A stretch of DNA of 64,000 nucleotides from Fervidobacterium gondwanense DSM 13020 (GTDB lineage: Bacteria > Thermotogota > Thermotogae > Thermotogales > Fervidobacteriaceae). A model generated the notes under the pieces. That model searched no databases, was not told where the DNA came from, and was given only the letters and a program-made list of their open reading frames with translations. Location: assembly GCF_900143265.1 (NCBI RefSeq), contig NZ_FRDJ01000011.1:1-64000 (forward strand), read 5' to 3'. The position numbers and the translations under genes were made by a program. Position 1 is the first letter of the stretch. Every line of letters begins with the position of its first letter. Shown here piece by piece: positions 19,100 to 28,549 of the stretch.

Positions 19100-19119
19100 C
19101 TATATCACCTCACAACGTA

Positions 19120-19557
19120 TTATTTTGCACTATTTTCCTTTTCTCTGTCTCTAACAACAACAGTTATATGTGACATCCTCTTTTGAATGATGTCAGCTCT
19201 TCCGCGTCCGCGTGGCCATACCCTTTTCATTCTTGGACCATCATTTACATAACATGCAGCTACGTAAAGATTTTCTTCGGAAAGTCCGAGGTTATTCACT
19301 GCATTCGCTACAGCAGATTTTAACACATTATATACGAGTCGTGCAGCCTTTTTAGGAGAAAATTCAAGAAGATTATACGCTTCTGAAACATTCTTACCCC
19401 TTATGGAGTTCACAACAGCTCTCGCTTTTCTTGGAGATATGCGAACAAACCTTGCGACGGCCCTTGCTTCATATTTTGGTAACGTAGCGAGTGTTTCTTT
19501 ACGCTTCGCGTGGAACTTGGACCTCTTGAGCCCTTCTCTTTTGATGACGGTTTGCAT
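19120..19557 (-). CDS. rplV: 50S ribosomal protein L22 with N-terminal extension
   Basis: 145 aa. The L22 core begins near residue 30 ([27 protein letters not shown]) and includes the tunnel hairpin [31 protein letters not shown]. About 25 basic residues precede the core, a modest extension. GGAGGG before the ATG. The hairpin tip lines the constriction of the exit tunnel and is a macrolide-resistance site. Confidence 0.97.
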   Translation of the reverse strand: MQTVIKREGLKRSKFHAKRKETLATLPKYEARAVARFVRISPRKARAVVNSIRGKNVSEAYNLLEFSPKKAARLVYNVLKSAVANAVNNLGLSEENLYVAACYVNDGPRMKRVWPRGRGRADIIQKRMSHITVVVRDREKENSAK

Positions 19558-19571
19558 TATTTAATCCCTCC

Positions 19572-19859
19572 TTATTTCTTTACCTCACCTTTTTTGGCTG
19601 ACTTGTTCGTATGTCCACCAAATCTTCTTGTGAAGGAAAATTCACCAAGTTTGTGGCCAACCATGTTTTCTGTGATGTAAACTGGTATGTGCTTCATTCC
19701 GTTGTAAACTGCAATTGTGTGACCTACCATCTCAGGAACTATTGTGCTTGCTCTGCTCCATGTCTTTATTATTTTCTTTTCGCCAGTTTCGTTTAGTAAT
19801 CTGATTTTCTTCAAGAGTTTGGGGTCTACAAATGGTCCCTTTTTACTGGAACGGCTCAT
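19572..19859 (-). CDS. rpsS: 30S ribosomal protein S19
   Basis: 95 aa. [39 protein letters not shown] and [18 protein letters not shown] are diagnostic. S19 is in the 30S head with S13. AGGAGGTG ribosome-binding site. Confidence 0.98.
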   Translation of the reverse strand: MSRSSKKGPFVDPKLLKKIRLLNETGEKKIIKTWSRASTIVPEMVGHTIAVYNGMKHIPVYITENMVGHKLGEFSFTRRFGGHTNKSAKKGEVKK

Positions 19860-19875
19860 TTATTACACCTCCTGA

Positions 19876-20703
19876 TTAACCGTTTCTTCTTCTAACGATG
19901 AATTTATCGCTTGCTCTCTTACCTCTTCTGGTCTTGTAACCCTTTGCTGGAACTCCCCATGGACTCTGTGGGTGGTGACCTTTTCCTCTACCTTCTCCAC
20001 CACCGTGTGGGTGATCAACTGGGTTCATAACAACACCACGAACGTGTGGCTTTTTACCAAGCCATCTTGTTCTACCAGCTTTACCAGAAACTTCGTTTTT
20101 GTGATCTTCGTTTCCAACTACTCCTATTGTTGCGTAGCATCTTACGTGAACCTTTCTAAGTTCACCAGATGGCATCCTTAACAATGCATAGTCGCCTTCT
20201 TTTGCCATTAATTGACATGCCATACCAGCACTTCTGGCGATTTTTGCCCCGCCTCTTGGGTAGAATTCTATGCTGTGAACTATTGTACCGACTGGTATGT
20301 TTTCCAATGGCAATGCGTTACCTGGTTTGATTTCAGCCTGAGGTCCAGAGAGTACTGTATCTCCAACATTTAAACCGTTTGGGGCAAGTATGTACCTTTT
20401 TTCACCGTCTGCGTAAACAAGCAATGCTATTCTTGCGGTTCTGTTTGGATCGTATTCTATTGAGGCAACCTTAGCGGGGATATTTTCTTTTTCCCATCTT
20501 CTGAAATCGACTATCCTGTAAAGTCTCTTGTGACCACCGCCTCTGAATCTTACTGTAACCCTACCGTGGTGGTTTCTTCCAGCGGTCTTTTTCAAAGGAA
20601 CAACAAGTGACTTTTCGGGTTCTGTTTTTGTAATTTCCGAAAAGTCTGGAATAATCATGAAGCGTCTACCTGGAGTTGCTGGTTTAAATCTCTTGAGACC
20701 CAT
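19876..20703 (-). CDS. rplB: 50S ribosomal protein L2
   Basis: 275 aa. [13 protein letters not shown] at the start, [22 protein letters not shown], and the catalytic-centre-proximal [28 protein letters not shown] loop with its conserved His. L2 helps form the peptidyl transferase centre and bridge B7b. Confidence 0.99.
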   Translation of the reverse strand: MGLKRFKPATPGRRFMIIPDFSEITKTEPEKSLVVPLKKTAGRNHHGRVTVRFRGGGHKRLYRIVDFRRWEKENIPAKVASIEYDPNRTARIALLVYADGEKRYILAPNGLNVGDTVLSGPQAEIKPGNALPLENIPVGTIVHSIEFYPRGGAKIARSAGMACQLMAKEGDYALLRMPSGELRKVHVRCYATIGVVGNEDHKNEVSGKAGRTRWLGKKPHVRGVVMNPVDHPHGGGEGRGKGHHPQSPWGVPAKGYKTRRGKRASDKFIVRRRNG

Positions 20704-20716
20704 TATTATTCACCCC

Positions 20717-21019
20717 TTACGCCTGGAGTTCTTTAATTGTGTAGCCTTCTGCTAACTTGACTATGGCTTTTTTCCATTCTTTTGTGTATCCTTCTCTCGC
20801 CATGTAACCTCTTCTGAGGTCTCTTTTTGGTTTTGGCTTCACAATCAAAGTGTTTACTCTTTCTACTTTAACGTTGAAAAGTTTTTCAACAGCTTCTTTT
20901 ATCTGTTCTTTATTAGCATTCTTGTCCACTTCAAAGACGTATTCTCTTTCTGCTCTCAAGTTCATTGACTTTTCACTGATTATTGGTCTTATTATGATAT
21001 CGGAGTATTCTTTTCTCAT
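20717..21019 (-). CDS. rplW: 50S ribosomal protein L23
   Basis: 100 aa. [45 protein letters not shown] is the typical core. L23 at the tunnel exit is the main docking site for trigger factor and SRP. Its start overlaps the rplD stop by 4 bases. Confidence 0.98.
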   Translation of the reverse strand: MRKEYSDIIIRPIISEKSMNLRAEREYVFEVDKNANKEQIKEAVEKLFNVKVERVNTLIVKPKPKRDLRRGYMAREGYTKEWKKAIVKLAEGYTIKELQA

Positions 21020-21687
21020 TTTCCGAGCACCTCCTCAATTTTGCGAACGGTGCCCTCTGTAAGGACAACCTTTGAGGCATTTATTATATCGTAAACGTTT
21101 AATCCATCGATGTTATCTCCGTTGTTGTTATTCGGGTTATTAGCAAGTATAACCTTTACGCCAGGAATGTTTCTTCCTGAAAGTTTGACATTCTCGTACG
21201 CTTCTTCTTTCTTGGCGATAACGAACAATACCTTTTCGTTAGCGATTCCAAGAGCCTTTAATACTTCCCTCATCTGTTTCGTTTGAGGTTTATCAAATCG
21301 TATGTCGCTTACGACAATGAGGTTACCTTCCTGGAATCTTACCGAGAGAGCTGACTTAAGAGCGAGTCTCTTCATCTTCTTGTTCATTCTCTTTAAGTAA
21401 TTTCTTGGCTGTGGACCGTGTGCCACACCACCGTGTCTCCAGTGGATAGCTCTGATAGAGCCTTGTCTCGCTCTACCTGTGTGTTTTTGTGGCCATGGTT
21501 TTCTTCCACCACCAGCTACCTCTCCGCGTGTCTTGGTAGATGCTGTTCCAGCTCTCGAGTTTGTGAGCTGCATGTCGACATAGCGCCACATGACATCATA
21601 GTTAGGCTCGATGTTGAATACTTCGTCGCTTATTTCGATGTTGCCAATCTGTTCACCTTTGATATTCAAAAGTGCTATACGTGCCAT
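21016..21687 (-). CDS. rplD: 50S ribosomal protein L4
   Basis: 223 aa. The tunnel-lining loop [31 protein letters not shown] followed by [15 protein letters not shown] is clear. The C-terminal half contains an Asn-rich turn ([13 protein letters not shown]). L4 often represses the S10 operon. An 80-base spacer separates it from rplC. Confidence 0.98.
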   Translation of the reverse strand: MARIALLNIKGEQIGNIEISDEVFNIEPNYDVMWRYVDMQLTNSRAGTASTKTRGEVAGGGRKPWPQKHTGRARQGSIRAIHWRHGGVAHGPQPRNYLKRMNKKMKRLALKSALSVRFQEGNLIVVSDIRFDKPQTKQMREVLKALGIANEKVLFVIAKKEEAYENVKLSGRNIPGVKVILANNPNNNNGDNIDGLNVYDIINASKVVLTEGTVRKIEEVLGK

Positions 21688-21767
21688 AATCTTCTTCCTC
21701 CCTTACTCCATTTTCGGAGCACGTCCCCGTTCTTCATCTCATGCAAGGACTGTGAAAGCAAAAAAAA

Positions 21768-22391
21768 TTATGCCTTCACAGCGCTTCTGATAAGAACAAG
21801 GCTGCCCCTCGCTCCTGGCACTCCACCTTTAACTGCTATTAGGTTGTTCTCTGTGTCTACTTTAACAATCTCTGAATTGAGTACGGTAACTCTTTCGTTT
21901 CCGTACCTTCCAGGCATCCTCTTGCCTTTAAATATTCTTGCTGGTTCAGTGTGTTGACCGACAGAACCAAGTTCGCGGTGGAATTTCGCACCGTGTGCTT
22001 TTGGACCACCTTGGAAGTTCCATCTCTTCATTGCACCAGTGTATCCTCTACCTTTTGTCCAACCCGTAATATCAATTTTATCGCCTTCTTGGAAAATTGC
22101 AACTGTTATTTCTTGACCAACTGAATATTGATCAACATTTTCGACTCTGAATTCTTTAAGCACCCTCATTGGCTTTACGTTTGCCTTCTTAAAAACTCCA
22201 AGAAGTGGTTTCGTTACTTTCTTTTCGCTGACTTCCTCAAAACCGAGCTGAACAGCGTTATATCCATCTTTTTCTACCGTTTTCTTTTGCACAACGTAAC
22301 ATGGTCCTGCCTTAAGAACTGTTACTGGAACAACCTTATCATCTTTCCACAATCTGGTCATTCCGATTTTTCTTGCAAGTATAAATTTCAT
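21768..22391 (-). CDS. rplC: 50S ribosomal protein L3
   Basis: 207 aa from the ATG giving MKFILARKIGMTRLWKDD, the normal L3 start, with GGAGGTG nine bases upstream; the longer frame starts inside that ribosome-binding region. Conserved GWTKGRGYTGAMKRWNFQGGPKAHG loop and HTEPARIFKGKRMPGRYGNERVTV. L3 is an early assembly protein that reaches toward the peptidyl transferase centre. Confidence 0.97.
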   Translation of the reverse strand: MKFILARKIGMTRLWKDDKVVPVTVLKAGPCYVVQKKTVEKDGYNAVQLGFEEVSEKKVTKPLLGVFKKANVKPMRVLKEFRVENVDQYSVGQEITVAIFQEGDKIDITGWTKGRGYTGAMKRWNFQGGPKAHGAKFHRELGSVGQHTEPARIFKGKRMPGRYGNERVTVLNSEIVKVDTENNLIAVKGGVPGARGSLVLIRSAVKA

Positions 22392-22411
22392 CGCAAAACA
22401 CCTCCGAGGAC

Positions 22412-22720
22412 TCACAGATTGATTTCAACGTCGACACCTGCTGGAAGATTTATCTTCATCAGAGCGTCAATCGTTTTTGAGTTCGGTTCGATTATATCTA
22501 TAAGTCTTTTGTGTACTTTCTTTTCAAATTGCTCTCGTGAATCCTTATGTTTCAATGGTGACCTTAAAACAACGTATAACGTTCTTTCCGTTGGAAGTGG
22601 AATTGGTCCTGAGACCTTCGCATTTGTCTGCTTTGCCACTTCAACTATTTTCTTTGCTGATTCATCGAGTAATCTATGATCATATGCCCTTAGCCTGATT
22701 CTAATCTTTTGTCCTGGCAT
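22412..22720 (-). CDS. rpsJ: 30S ribosomal protein S10
   Basis: 102 aa. [27 protein letters not shown] and [29 protein letters not shown] are diagnostic. S10 (NusE) also serves in transcription antitermination complexes. First gene of the S10 segment; a GC-rich hairpin sits just ahead of its ribosome-binding site. Confidence 0.98.
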   Translation of the reverse strand: MPGQKIRIRLRAYDHRLLDESAKKIVEVAKQTNAKVSGPIPLPTERTLYVVLRSPLKHKDSREQFEKKVHKRLIDIIEPNSKTIDALMKINLPAGVDVEINL

Positions 22721-22740
22721 GCCTTACCCTCCTTCTTAGA

Positions 22741-22760
22741 AAAGGGGGGGAACCCCCCCG
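22741..22760 (-). terminator. G7/C7 hairpin between tuf and rpsJ
   Basis: Seven G, two A, seven C on the plus strand. On the minus strand this is GGGGGGG-TT-CCCCCCC followed by TTTTC. It has the form of an intrinsic terminator with a tight loop, but it ends only about 23 bases before the rpsJ start, leaving no room for a downstream promoter. It may be a leaky terminator, an attenuator, or a 5'-UTR hairpin if a promoter lies upstream (weak -10-like TATACA and TATAAA near 22770-22780). Confidence 0.55.
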
Positions 22761-22795
22761 ATTACCGTTTTTATAATTGTATAATCAGGTCTGAA

Positions 22796-23998
22796 TTACT
22801 CAATTATTTCAGAAACGACACCTGCTCCAACCGTTCTTCCACCTTCACGAACTGCGAATCTCATACCTTTTTCGATTGCGACTGGGTAGATGAGTTCAAC
22901 TGTCATTTCAAGGTTGTCACCAGGCATGACCATTTCTGCTCCTGCTTGGAGGTCAACGATTTCGCCTGTAACGTCAGCTGTTCTGATGTAGAATTGTGGT
23001 TTGTAACCTTTTGTGAATGGCGTGTGTCTTCCGCCTTCTTCTTTCTTGAGAACGTAAATGTTTGCTTTGAACTTCTTGTGTGGTGTGATTGATCCTGGCT
23101 TTGCCAAGACTTGTCCTCTTTCAACCTCGTCTTTGTCAATACCTCTCAACAGACAACCAACGTTGTCTCCAGCCATTGCTTCGTCGAGTTCTTTTCTGAA
23201 CATTTCAACGCTTGTGATAACTGTCTTTCTTGTTTCGTAGCTCATACCGATGATTTCTGCTTCAACACCTGGTTTGATAACGCCACGTTCGATTCTTCCT
23301 GTAACAACTGTACCTCTACCAGTGATTGAGAAGACGTCTTCAACTGGCATGAGGAATGGTTTGTCGACTTCACGAACTGGTTCTGGGAAGTAGTTGTCCA
23401 TTGCATCGAGAAGTTCCTTTATTGATGCGAGATCTGGGTGATTTGGATCGTTTGGTGCTTCGACTGCTTTAAGAGCGGAACCTCTTACAACTGGAAGTTC
23501 ATCGCCAGGGAATTCGTATTTGCTGAGAAGGTCTCTTACTTCCATTTCAACAAGGTCAACAAGTTCTGCGTCATCAACCATGTCAACTTTGTTGATGTAA
23601 ACAATTATTGCAGGAACGTTAACCTGTCTTGCGAGAAGAACGTGTTCTCTTGTTTGTGGCATTGGCCCGTCTGTTGCTGCAACAACAAGGATTGCACCGT
23701 CCATCTGAGCTGCACCGGTGATCATGTTCTTAATGTAGTCAGCGTGACCTGGACAGTCGATGTGTGCGTAGTGTCTCTTTTCTGTTTGATATTCAACGTG
23801 TGTAATGTTGATGGTGATACCTCTTGCTCTTTCTTCTGGTGCCTTGTCGATCATTTCGTATGGTGTGTAGTCTGCCCATCCGAAGAGTGAACAGTACTTT
23901 GTGATAGCTGCTGTGAGTGTTGTCTTTCCGTGGTCAATGTGTCCAATCGTACCGACGTTCATGTGGGGTTTGGTCCTTACAAATTTTTCCTTTGCCAT
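22796..23998 (-). CDS. tuf: Elongation factor Tu
   Basis: 400 aa. G1 [10 protein letters not shown], switch [17 protein letters not shown]3 [10 protein letters not shown]4 NKVDM; domains 2 and 3 are complete, ending [11 protein letters not shown]. Delivers aminoacyl-tRNA as a GTP complex. Strong codon conservation leaves long spurious antisense frames here. Follows fusA by 44 bases. Confidence 0.99.
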   Translation of the reverse strand: MAKEKFVRTKPHMNVGTIGHIDHGKTTLTAAITKYCSLFGWADYTPYEMIDKAPEERARGITINITHVEYQTEKRHYAHIDCPGHADYIKNMITGAAQMDGAILVVAATDGPMPQTREHVLLARQVNVPAIIVYINKVDMVDDAELVDLVEMEVRDLLSKYEFPGDELPVVRGSALKAVEAPNDPNHPDLASIKELLDAMDNYFPEPVREVDKPFLMPVEDVFSITGRGTVVTGRIERGVIKPGVEAEIIGMSYETRKTVITSVEMFRKELDEAMAGDNVGCLLRGIDKDEVERGQVLAKPGSITPHKKFKANIYVLKKEEGGRHTPFTKGYKPQFYIRTADVTGEIVDLQAGAEMVMPGDNLEMTVELIYPVAIEKGMRFAVREGGRTVGAGVVSEIIE

Positions 23999-24042
23999 AC
24001 TTTTGACCCTCCTTCTTCACCTGTGGTGGAGTAATGTTTTCG

Positions 24043-26118
24043 TTATTTTTTCAAAATTTTCTCTGCAACTTTGTCAGGTACTTTATCGTAATGGGAGAGA
24101 ACCATTATATAGTTCGCTCTACCTTGAGAAAGTGACCTGAGCGTCGTTGCGTATCCAAACATTTCACTTAGTGGAACAAGAGCCCTTATTACCCTTAAAT
24201 GTCCTCTGTTTTCAAGAGCATCGATATGTGCTCTTCTTGAATTGAGGTCCGCTATGACGTTACCCATGTATTCTTCTGGTGTCGTCACTTCTACTTTCAT
24301 GATCGGTTCGAGAAGTACTGGGCTTCCCTTTTCCATAGCATCTTTGAATGCCATGCTTGCGGCGATCTTAAATGCCATTTCCGAGGAGTCTACTTCGTGG
24401 TATGAACCGTCAATCAGTGTAGCCTTAACACCAACAACCGGGTAACCTGCGAGAACTCCAACCTGCATCGCTTCTTTTACGCCTTCTTCAATTGCCGGTA
24501 TGTACTGTTTCGGTATGACACCGCCAACTGTCTTGTCCTCGAATTCAAACGTCTTATCCAAGCTAAGTGGCTCGAATGTCATTACCACATGACCGTACTG
24601 ACCTCTACCACCGCTCTGCCTAATGTATTTACCTTCAATCTTGACATCTCTTGTAATTGTTTCTCTGTATGCAACCTGTGGCTTACCAACCCTTACATTT
24701 ACGTTAAACTCCCTCTTGAGCCTGTCGACTATAATCTCGAGGTGAAGCTCGCCCATACCCGAAAGGATCGTTTCACCTGTTTCTTGGTCAACATAAGCCC
24801 TCAAAGACGGGTCTTCATCGAGTAAAGATTGGAGAGCCTTAGAAAGCTTCGTTTCGTCATCTTTCGTTTCAGGCTCGATAGCTATGGAAATAACCGGTTC
24901 CGGGAATTCCATCTTCTCAAGAATGATGTGAGTTCCTTCTTGACAAACCGTATCCGCAGTTATTGTACTCTTCATTCCGATGACACCGACGATATCTCCA
25001 GCTCTGACGTATTCAACGTCTTCCCTCTTGTCTGCGTGCATAAATATAAGCCTTGAGACGCGTTCCTTTACATTCTTCGTTGTGTTGATTACGTAACTTC
25101 CCTTTTCGAGCCTTCCACTGTAGACTCTAAGGAAGGTGAGTTTTCCAACGTATGGGTCTGTCTGGATTTTGAACGCGTATGCTACAAAAGGACCGTCTTC
25201 CGTTGGGAAAACTTGAACTTCATTTCCTTCCTTGTCAAATCCACGAACTGGTGGAAGGTCAAGAGGTGATGGGAGATACCTGACAACGCCATCCAGCAGA
25301 GGTTGAATTCCAACGTTCATCTTTGCCGAACCACAGAAAACTGGCGTCCCGAGGTTTCCGATTGTGATTCTCCTGAGTGCTTGATGGAGCTGTTCTTCAG
25401 TTGGTTCTTCACCTTCGAGGTAGAGTTCCATTATTTCATCGTCTACCTCTGCGATCTTTTCTATCATATCTTCTCGAGCTTCTTCAGCCTTTTCGCGCCA
25501 CTCTGCTGGAATTTCTTCGTAAACCATGTCAGTGCCTTCGGAATTAAGCCATCTGATAGCCTTCATCTGTATGAGGTCGATAACACCTTTAAAATCGCTC
25601 TCGGCACCCATCGGAAGCTGGACAGGGATTGGGTGTGCACCAAGCCTGTCAACCATCGTCTGAACTGCCATCTCAAAATCGGCACCAGTTTTGTCCATCT
25701 TGTTCATGAATGCAATTCTCGGAACATTGTACTTGTCTGCTTGTCTCCAGACAGTTTCGGACTGTGGTTCAACGCCGGCTGTCGCATCAAAAACAGCAAT
25801 GGCGCCATCCAAAACTCTCAAGGACCTTTCAACTTCGATAGTGAAATCAACGTGCCCCGGTGTGTCTATAATATTAATACGGTGCTCCTTCCAAAAACAC
25901 GTTGTTGCTGCTGATGTTATGGTGATACCTCTTTCCTTTTCTTGTATCATCCAGTCCATCGTTGCTGTGCCGTCATCGACGCTACCGATGTTGTGTTTTC
26001 TTCCAGTGAAAAACAAAATACGCTCGGTAGTTGTCGTCTTACCGGCATCGATATGTGCCATTATACCAATGTTTCTTAACTTATTCAGGTCGACATATAA
26101 AGCCTTTATCTCTTCCAT
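24043..26118 (-). CDS. fusA: Elongation factor G
   Basis: 691 aa. GTPase motifs [24 protein letters not shown] and [10 protein letters not shown]; domain IV tip residues in the [15 protein letters not shown] region; C-terminal domain V ends [15 protein letters not shown]. Catalyses translocation and, with RRF, ribosome recycling. Sits in the canonical rpsL-rpsG-fusA-tuf order. Confidence 0.99.
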   Translation of the reverse strand: MEEIKALYVDLNKLRNIGIMAHIDAGKTTTTERILFFTGRKHNIGSVDDGTATMDWMIQEKERGITITSAATTCFWKEHRINIIDTPGHVDFTIEVERSLRVLDGAIAVFDATAGVEPQSETVWRQADKYNVPRIAFMNKMDKTGADFEMAVQTMVDRLGAHPIPVQLPMGAESDFKGVIDLIQMKAIRWLNSEGTDMVYEEIPAEWREKAEEAREDMIEKIAEVDDEIMELYLEGEEPTEEQLHQALRRITIGNLGTPVFCGSAKMNVGIQPLLDGVVRYLPSPLDLPPVRGFDKEGNEVQVFPTEDGPFVAYAFKIQTDPYVGKLTFLRVYSGRLEKGSYVINTTKNVKERVSRLIFMHADKREDVEYVRAGDIVGVIGMKSTITADTVCQEGTHIILEKMEFPEPVISIAIEPETKDDETKLSKALQSLLDEDPSLRAYVDQETGETILSGMGELHLEIIVDRLKREFNVNVRVGKPQVAYRETITRDVKIEGKYIRQSGGRGQYGHVVMTFEPLSLDKTFEFEDKTVGGVIPKQYIPAIEEGVKEAMQVGVLAGYPVVGVKATLIDGSYHEVDSSEMAFKIAASMAFKDAMEKGSPVLLEPIMKVEVTTPEEYMGNVIADLNSRRAHIDALENRGHLRVIRALVPLSEMFGYATTLRSLSQGRANYIMVLSHYDKVPDKVAEKILKK

Positions 26119-26159
26119 AACTTCCTCCTCGAAGACATAAAAATGTCAATGCATCAAGA

Positions 26160-26627
26160 TTACCATCTGAAGTGTGCAAACGCTCTGTTTGCTTCAGCCA
26201 TCTTGTGGACGTCTTCTCTCTTCTTAATAGCTGCACCAGTGTTGTTGTATGCGTTCAAAAGTTCTTCTGCCAATTTCTCCTGCATTGGTTTACCTTTCTT
26301 TGACCTTGCAACGTCTACTATCCATCTGATAGCAAGAGTTGTTTTCCTTGGTTCCTGGACTTCAACTGGAACTTGGTAAGTTGCACCACCGATTCTCCTT
26401 GGCCTTACCTCAACGATTGGTTTAACATTTTCAACGGCCTGTTTGAAAACTTCAAGTCCGTCTTTTCCAGTTTTCTGAGCAAGAATATCGATTGCTCCGT
26501 AAACGATCTTCTGTGCTATTGATTTCTTTCCATCCCACATAATCTTGTTGATCATCTTTGTTACGAGCACTTCTCCGTAAACTGGATCTGGTGGAACTAC
26601 TCTAACCTCGGCTCTTCTTCGCCTCAT
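26160..26627 (-). CDS. rpsG: 30S ribosomal protein S7
   Basis: 155 aa. Begins [50 protein letters not shown] is diagnostic. S7 nucleates the 30S head and touches the E-site codon. GGAGGG upstream. Confidence 0.98.
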   Translation of the reverse strand: MRRRRAEVRVVPPDPVYGEVLVTKMINKIMWDGKKSIAQKIVYGAIDILAQKTGKDGLEVFKQAVENVKPIVEVRPRRIGGATYQVPVEVQEPRKTTLAIRWIVDVARSKKGKPMQEKLAEELLNAYNNTGAAIKKREDVHKMAEANRAFAHFRW

Positions 26628-26639
26628 TCAATTCCCTCC

Positions 26640-27044
26640 TTATTTCTTGCCCTTCGCACCTGCTGCAGCACCTGCTTTTGGTCTCTTTGCACCGTACTTA
26701 CTTCTGCTCTGGCGTCTATTTTCAACACCTGCTGCATCAAGCGTACCGCGGATTATTTTATATCTGACACCTGGCAAGTCCTTAACCCTTCCACCTCTTA
26801 CAAGAACTATTGAGTGTTCCTGCAAGTTGTGTCCAATGCCAGGGATGTAAGCGGTAACTTCAATACCGTTTGAAAGTCTTACCTTTGCTATCTTTCTAAG
26901 AGCTGAGTTTGGTTTCTTCGGTGTCATTGTGGAGACCCTGACACACACTCCTCTTTTCTGGGGATGTCCTTGAAGTGCTGGTGATTTGGATTTTTCCTGA
27001 ACCTTTTGCCTTCCGTGTCTTACCAATTGATTAATCGTAGGCAT
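26640..27044 (-). CDS. rpsL: 30S ribosomal protein S12
   Basis: 134 aa. [11 protein letters not shown] start, [22 protein letters not shown] decoding loop (the KPNS Lys associated with streptomycin response) and [19 protein letters not shown]. The C-terminus carries an extra Ala/Gly/Lys tail ([11 protein letters not shown]). Opens the str operon; the promoter is about 35 bases upstream, so the mRNA leader is short. Confidence 0.98.
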   Translation of the reverse strand: MPTINQLVRHGRQKVQEKSKSPALQGHPQKRGVCVRVSTMTPKKPNSALRKIAKVRLSNGIEVTAYIPGIGHNLQEHSIVLVRGGRVKDLPGVRYKIIRGTLDAAGVENRRQSRSKYGAKRPKAGAAAGAKGKK

Positions 27045-27079
27045 CTTAACCCTCCCTTCAAACTCTACATTCGTGAGAT

Positions 27080-27108
27080 ATTATAACCACGCATTTTCGA
27101 AAATACAA
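27080..27108 (-). promoter_or_regulatory. Promoter of the str/S10/spc ribosomal run
   Basis: On the minus strand: -35 TTGTAT (27103-27108), spacer exactly 17, -10 TATAAT perfect (27080-27085). Transcription would begin near 27073, giving a leader of about 30 bases before rpsL. The spacer includes TTTTCGAAAA, a short palindrome. As no other strong promoter is obvious downstream, this may drive most of the 20-kb ribosomal run. Confidence 0.8.
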
Positions 27109-27112
27109 TAAA

Positions 27113-27150
27113 GCCCGTGTGAATTTTTTGTTTCGAACACTTAGTCGGGC
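27113..27150 (-). terminator. Hairpin between tRNA genes and str promoter
   Basis: GCCCG ... CGGGC outer stem with an inner GTGT/ACAC stem, 38 bases overall; minus-strand product is followed by TTTATTG. The plus-strand direction has a better T run (GTTTTTG). It probably insulates the ribosomal operon from tRNA transcription, as a second terminator after the hairpin at 27201. Confidence 0.5.
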
Positions 27151-27200
27151 GTTTTTGTTCGTTGTATGAAGATACTATTGGTTTATAGAATCCAAAATAA

Positions 27201-27226
27201 AGGGCGCATATGCGCCCTACTTTTTA
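27201..27226 (-). terminator. Terminator after tRNA-Val/tRNA-Gln
   Basis: A perfect palindrome of 18 bases (AGGGCGCAT/ATGCGCCCT) at 27201-27218 with T-rich flanks on both sides (TTTATTTT on the minus strand, TACTTTTTAT on the plus strand). Placed directly downstream of the tRNA-Gln gene. Confidence 0.75.
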
Positions 27227-27229
27227 TCT

Positions 27230-27304
27230 TGGCTGGGGCGGTAGGACTCGAACCTACACAACTGGAGCCAAAGTCCAGGGTCCTGCCAATTAGACGACGC
27301 CCCA
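27230..27304 (-). tRNA. tRNA-Gln (anticodon TTG)
   Basis: Acceptor stem TGGGGCG/CGCCCCA, anticodon stem CTGGA/TCCAG enclosing loop CTTTGGC (anticodon TTG, reading CAA and CAG), and T arm with GGTTCGAGTCC. The 3' CCA is encoded (27230-27232). Separated from tRNA-Val by about 40 bases and co-transcribed with it. Confidence 0.95.
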
Positions 27305-27346
27305 GCGCTAAGTTTGACTTCATTTGTGACTTTGGCTACAAAAAGT

Positions 27347-27421
27347 TGGTGGGTGCGGCAGGGATTGAACCTACGACCTCTTCCGCGTCAAGGAAGCGCT
27401 CTCCCACTGAGCTACGCACCC
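27347..27421 (-). tRNA. tRNA-Val (anticodon GAC)
   Basis: Acceptor GGGTGCG/CGCACCC, D arm TAGCTCAGTGGGAGAGC, anticodon stem CTTCC/GGAAG around TTGACGC (anticodon GAC), T loop GGTTCAATCC. Encoded CCA. First of the tRNA pair behind a strong promoter. Confidence 0.96.
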
Positions 27422-27441
27422 ACTCATACTAAGCGATACAC

Positions 27442-27470
27442 ATTTTACTATGTATTGGATATTCTGTCAA
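27442..27470 (-). promoter_or_regulatory. Promoter of tRNA-Val/tRNA-Gln
   Basis: Consensus -35 TTGACA (27465-27470), 17-base spacer, -10 TAAAAT (27442-27447) on the minus strand, about 20 bases before the tRNA-Val 5' end. A strong promoter, as expected for stable RNA. Confidence 0.85.
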
Positions 27471-27491
27471 GGGGTTTATTTGTTTTTCGTG

Positions 27492-28418
27492 TTAAATTGC
27501 TCGTTCTATCTCTTCAATAGCCGATTTTATAACACCTTTTGAATACTCAAATAGTTTCTCCTCTTCAGGACTCAACTTCAACTGAATTATTCTCTCAACA
27601 CCGGACTTTCCGAGAATCGCAGGGTATCCTATATAAACATCGTCCAAAAACACAGACGGAGTCCAAACTCTTTTTTCGTTCTTCCACATACTCTCAACAA
27701 GCCTCGCAACGACTGCACCAATTGCCAGATTTGTTGCACCCTTCTTTTCGATTATCTTGTACGCCGCTTTTCTGACCTCGTTAACTATTTCATTGAAATC
27801 GATACACGGTTTTTGACTCCTAACTTTGCAGTCGGCGCAGTAATCAGAGAGGAGTACACCACCTATTGTTGCGTTCGAGACGGGCATAAATTCACTATCA
27901 CCGTGTTCACCGATTATATAGGCATGGATATTCGCCGGCGAGACTCCGCAGTGCTGCGACAATATACTGCGTAGTCGAGCTGTGTCTAATGTTGTACCGC
28001 TTCCGATTACCTTCTGCGAATCAAAGCCTGTGAATTTCCAAATGAAATACGTCAGGACATCAACAGGATTAGTAACATTGATTACTATGCTATCAGGTGC
28101 GTAAGTCTTTATCTCTTCCGAAATCTGCCGAATGATCCTGACGTTATCTAAAAGAAGATCCAGCCTTGTCTCACCAGGCCTTTGTGCTCTGCCTGCCGTT
28201 ATAATCACAAAATCACTGTCTTTAATATCTTTCGGCTCGCCAGCATATATTTTGCAATATTTGAACATCGCTGAAGCGTGAAAAAGGTCGTATGCTTCTC
28301 CTGCCGCTCTTTGTTTGTCTATGTCTATCAGTACTATCTCGTCTGCAATAGACGTATGAAGTATAGAGTAAGCAACACTCACACCAACTCTTCCCGCTCC
28401 GTATACACTAATCTTCAT
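27492..28418 (-). CDS. ldh: L-lactate dehydrogenase
   Basis: 308 aa from the ATG four bases after GGAGGTGAT; the longest frame begins at the GTG in that ribosome-binding site. NAD-binding GAGRVGVS at the N-terminus with an acidic IDIDK end of strand 2. GRAQRPGETRLDL has Gln at the specificity position (Gln in lactate, Arg in malate dehydrogenase), and IIGEHGDSEFMP holds the catalytic His; INVTNPVDVLTY is also conserved. Reduces pyruvate to L-lactate, regenerating NAD+. Single-gene unit with its own promoter and repeated promoter motifs. Confidence 0.95.
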   Translation of the reverse strand: MKISVYGAGRVGVSVAYSILHTSIADEIVLIDIDKQRAAGEAYDLFHASAMFKYCKIYAGEPKDIKDSDFVIITAGRAQRPGETRLDLLLDNVRIIRQISEEIKTYAPDSIVINVTNPVDVLTYFIWKFTGFDSQKVIGSGTTLDTARLRSILSQHCGVSPANIHAYIIGEHGDSEFMPVSNATIGGVLLSDYCADCKVRSQKPCIDFNEIVNEVRKAAYKIIEKKGATNLAIGAVVARLVESMWKNEKRVWTPSVFLDDVYIGYPAILGKSGVERIIQLKLSPEEEKLFEYSKGVIKSAIEEIERAI

Positions 28419-28434
28419 AAATATCACCTCCGTT

Positions 28435-28484
28435 CCTAAGTTTTATTATATCACAACTTAGTTACTTTGTCTAACCTAAGTTTT
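28435..28484 (-). promoter_or_regulatory. ldh promoter with triplicated heptamer
   Basis: Minus strand: -35 TAGACA (28468-28473), 17-base spacer, -10 TATAAT (28445-28450) preceded by TG-A, an extended -10. CTAAGTT occurs at 28436-28442 and 28476-28482, and its inverse AACTTAG at 28455-28461, so three copies centred 19-21 bases apart flank and sit between the promoter boxes. This spacing of about two helical turns suggests an operator for a repeating DNA-binding protein. No canonical Rex site (TTGTGA-N-TCACAA) is complete. Confidence 0.65.
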
Positions 28485-28496
28485 GCATAATAATAT

Positions 28497-28518
28497 AGGC
28501 ACCCTTAAAAGGGTGCCT
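28497..28518 (-). terminator. Terminator after maltosyltransferase gene
   Basis: Perfect 10-base inverted repeat AGGCACCCTT/AAGGGTGCCT with a 2-base centre, 32 bases beyond the stop. The following minus-strand sequence is A/T-rich (ATATTATTA) rather than a pure T run, so efficiency is uncertain. It separates this gene from the ldh promoter. Confidence 0.65.
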
Positions 28519-28549
28519 GTATATTAATGTGCATTAAAATGTGAGTATA

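Noticed and set aside
22903-23890. Long open frames antisense to and shifted within tuf
   Set aside because: They follow from the codon bias of a highly conserved gene, lack ribosome-binding sites and show no family pattern.
27166-27520. Open frames on the plus strand across the tRNA-Val/tRNA-Gln genes
   Set aside because: The peptides are translations of tRNA complements; the tRNA folds explain the sequence fully.
27492-28418. Malate dehydrogenase as the product
   Set aside because: The specificity position is Gln in GRAQRPGETR, which indicates lactate rather than malate.
28445-28461. Rex operator at the ldh promoter
   Set aside because: Only the TTGTGA half is present; the complementary half at the right spacing is missing.
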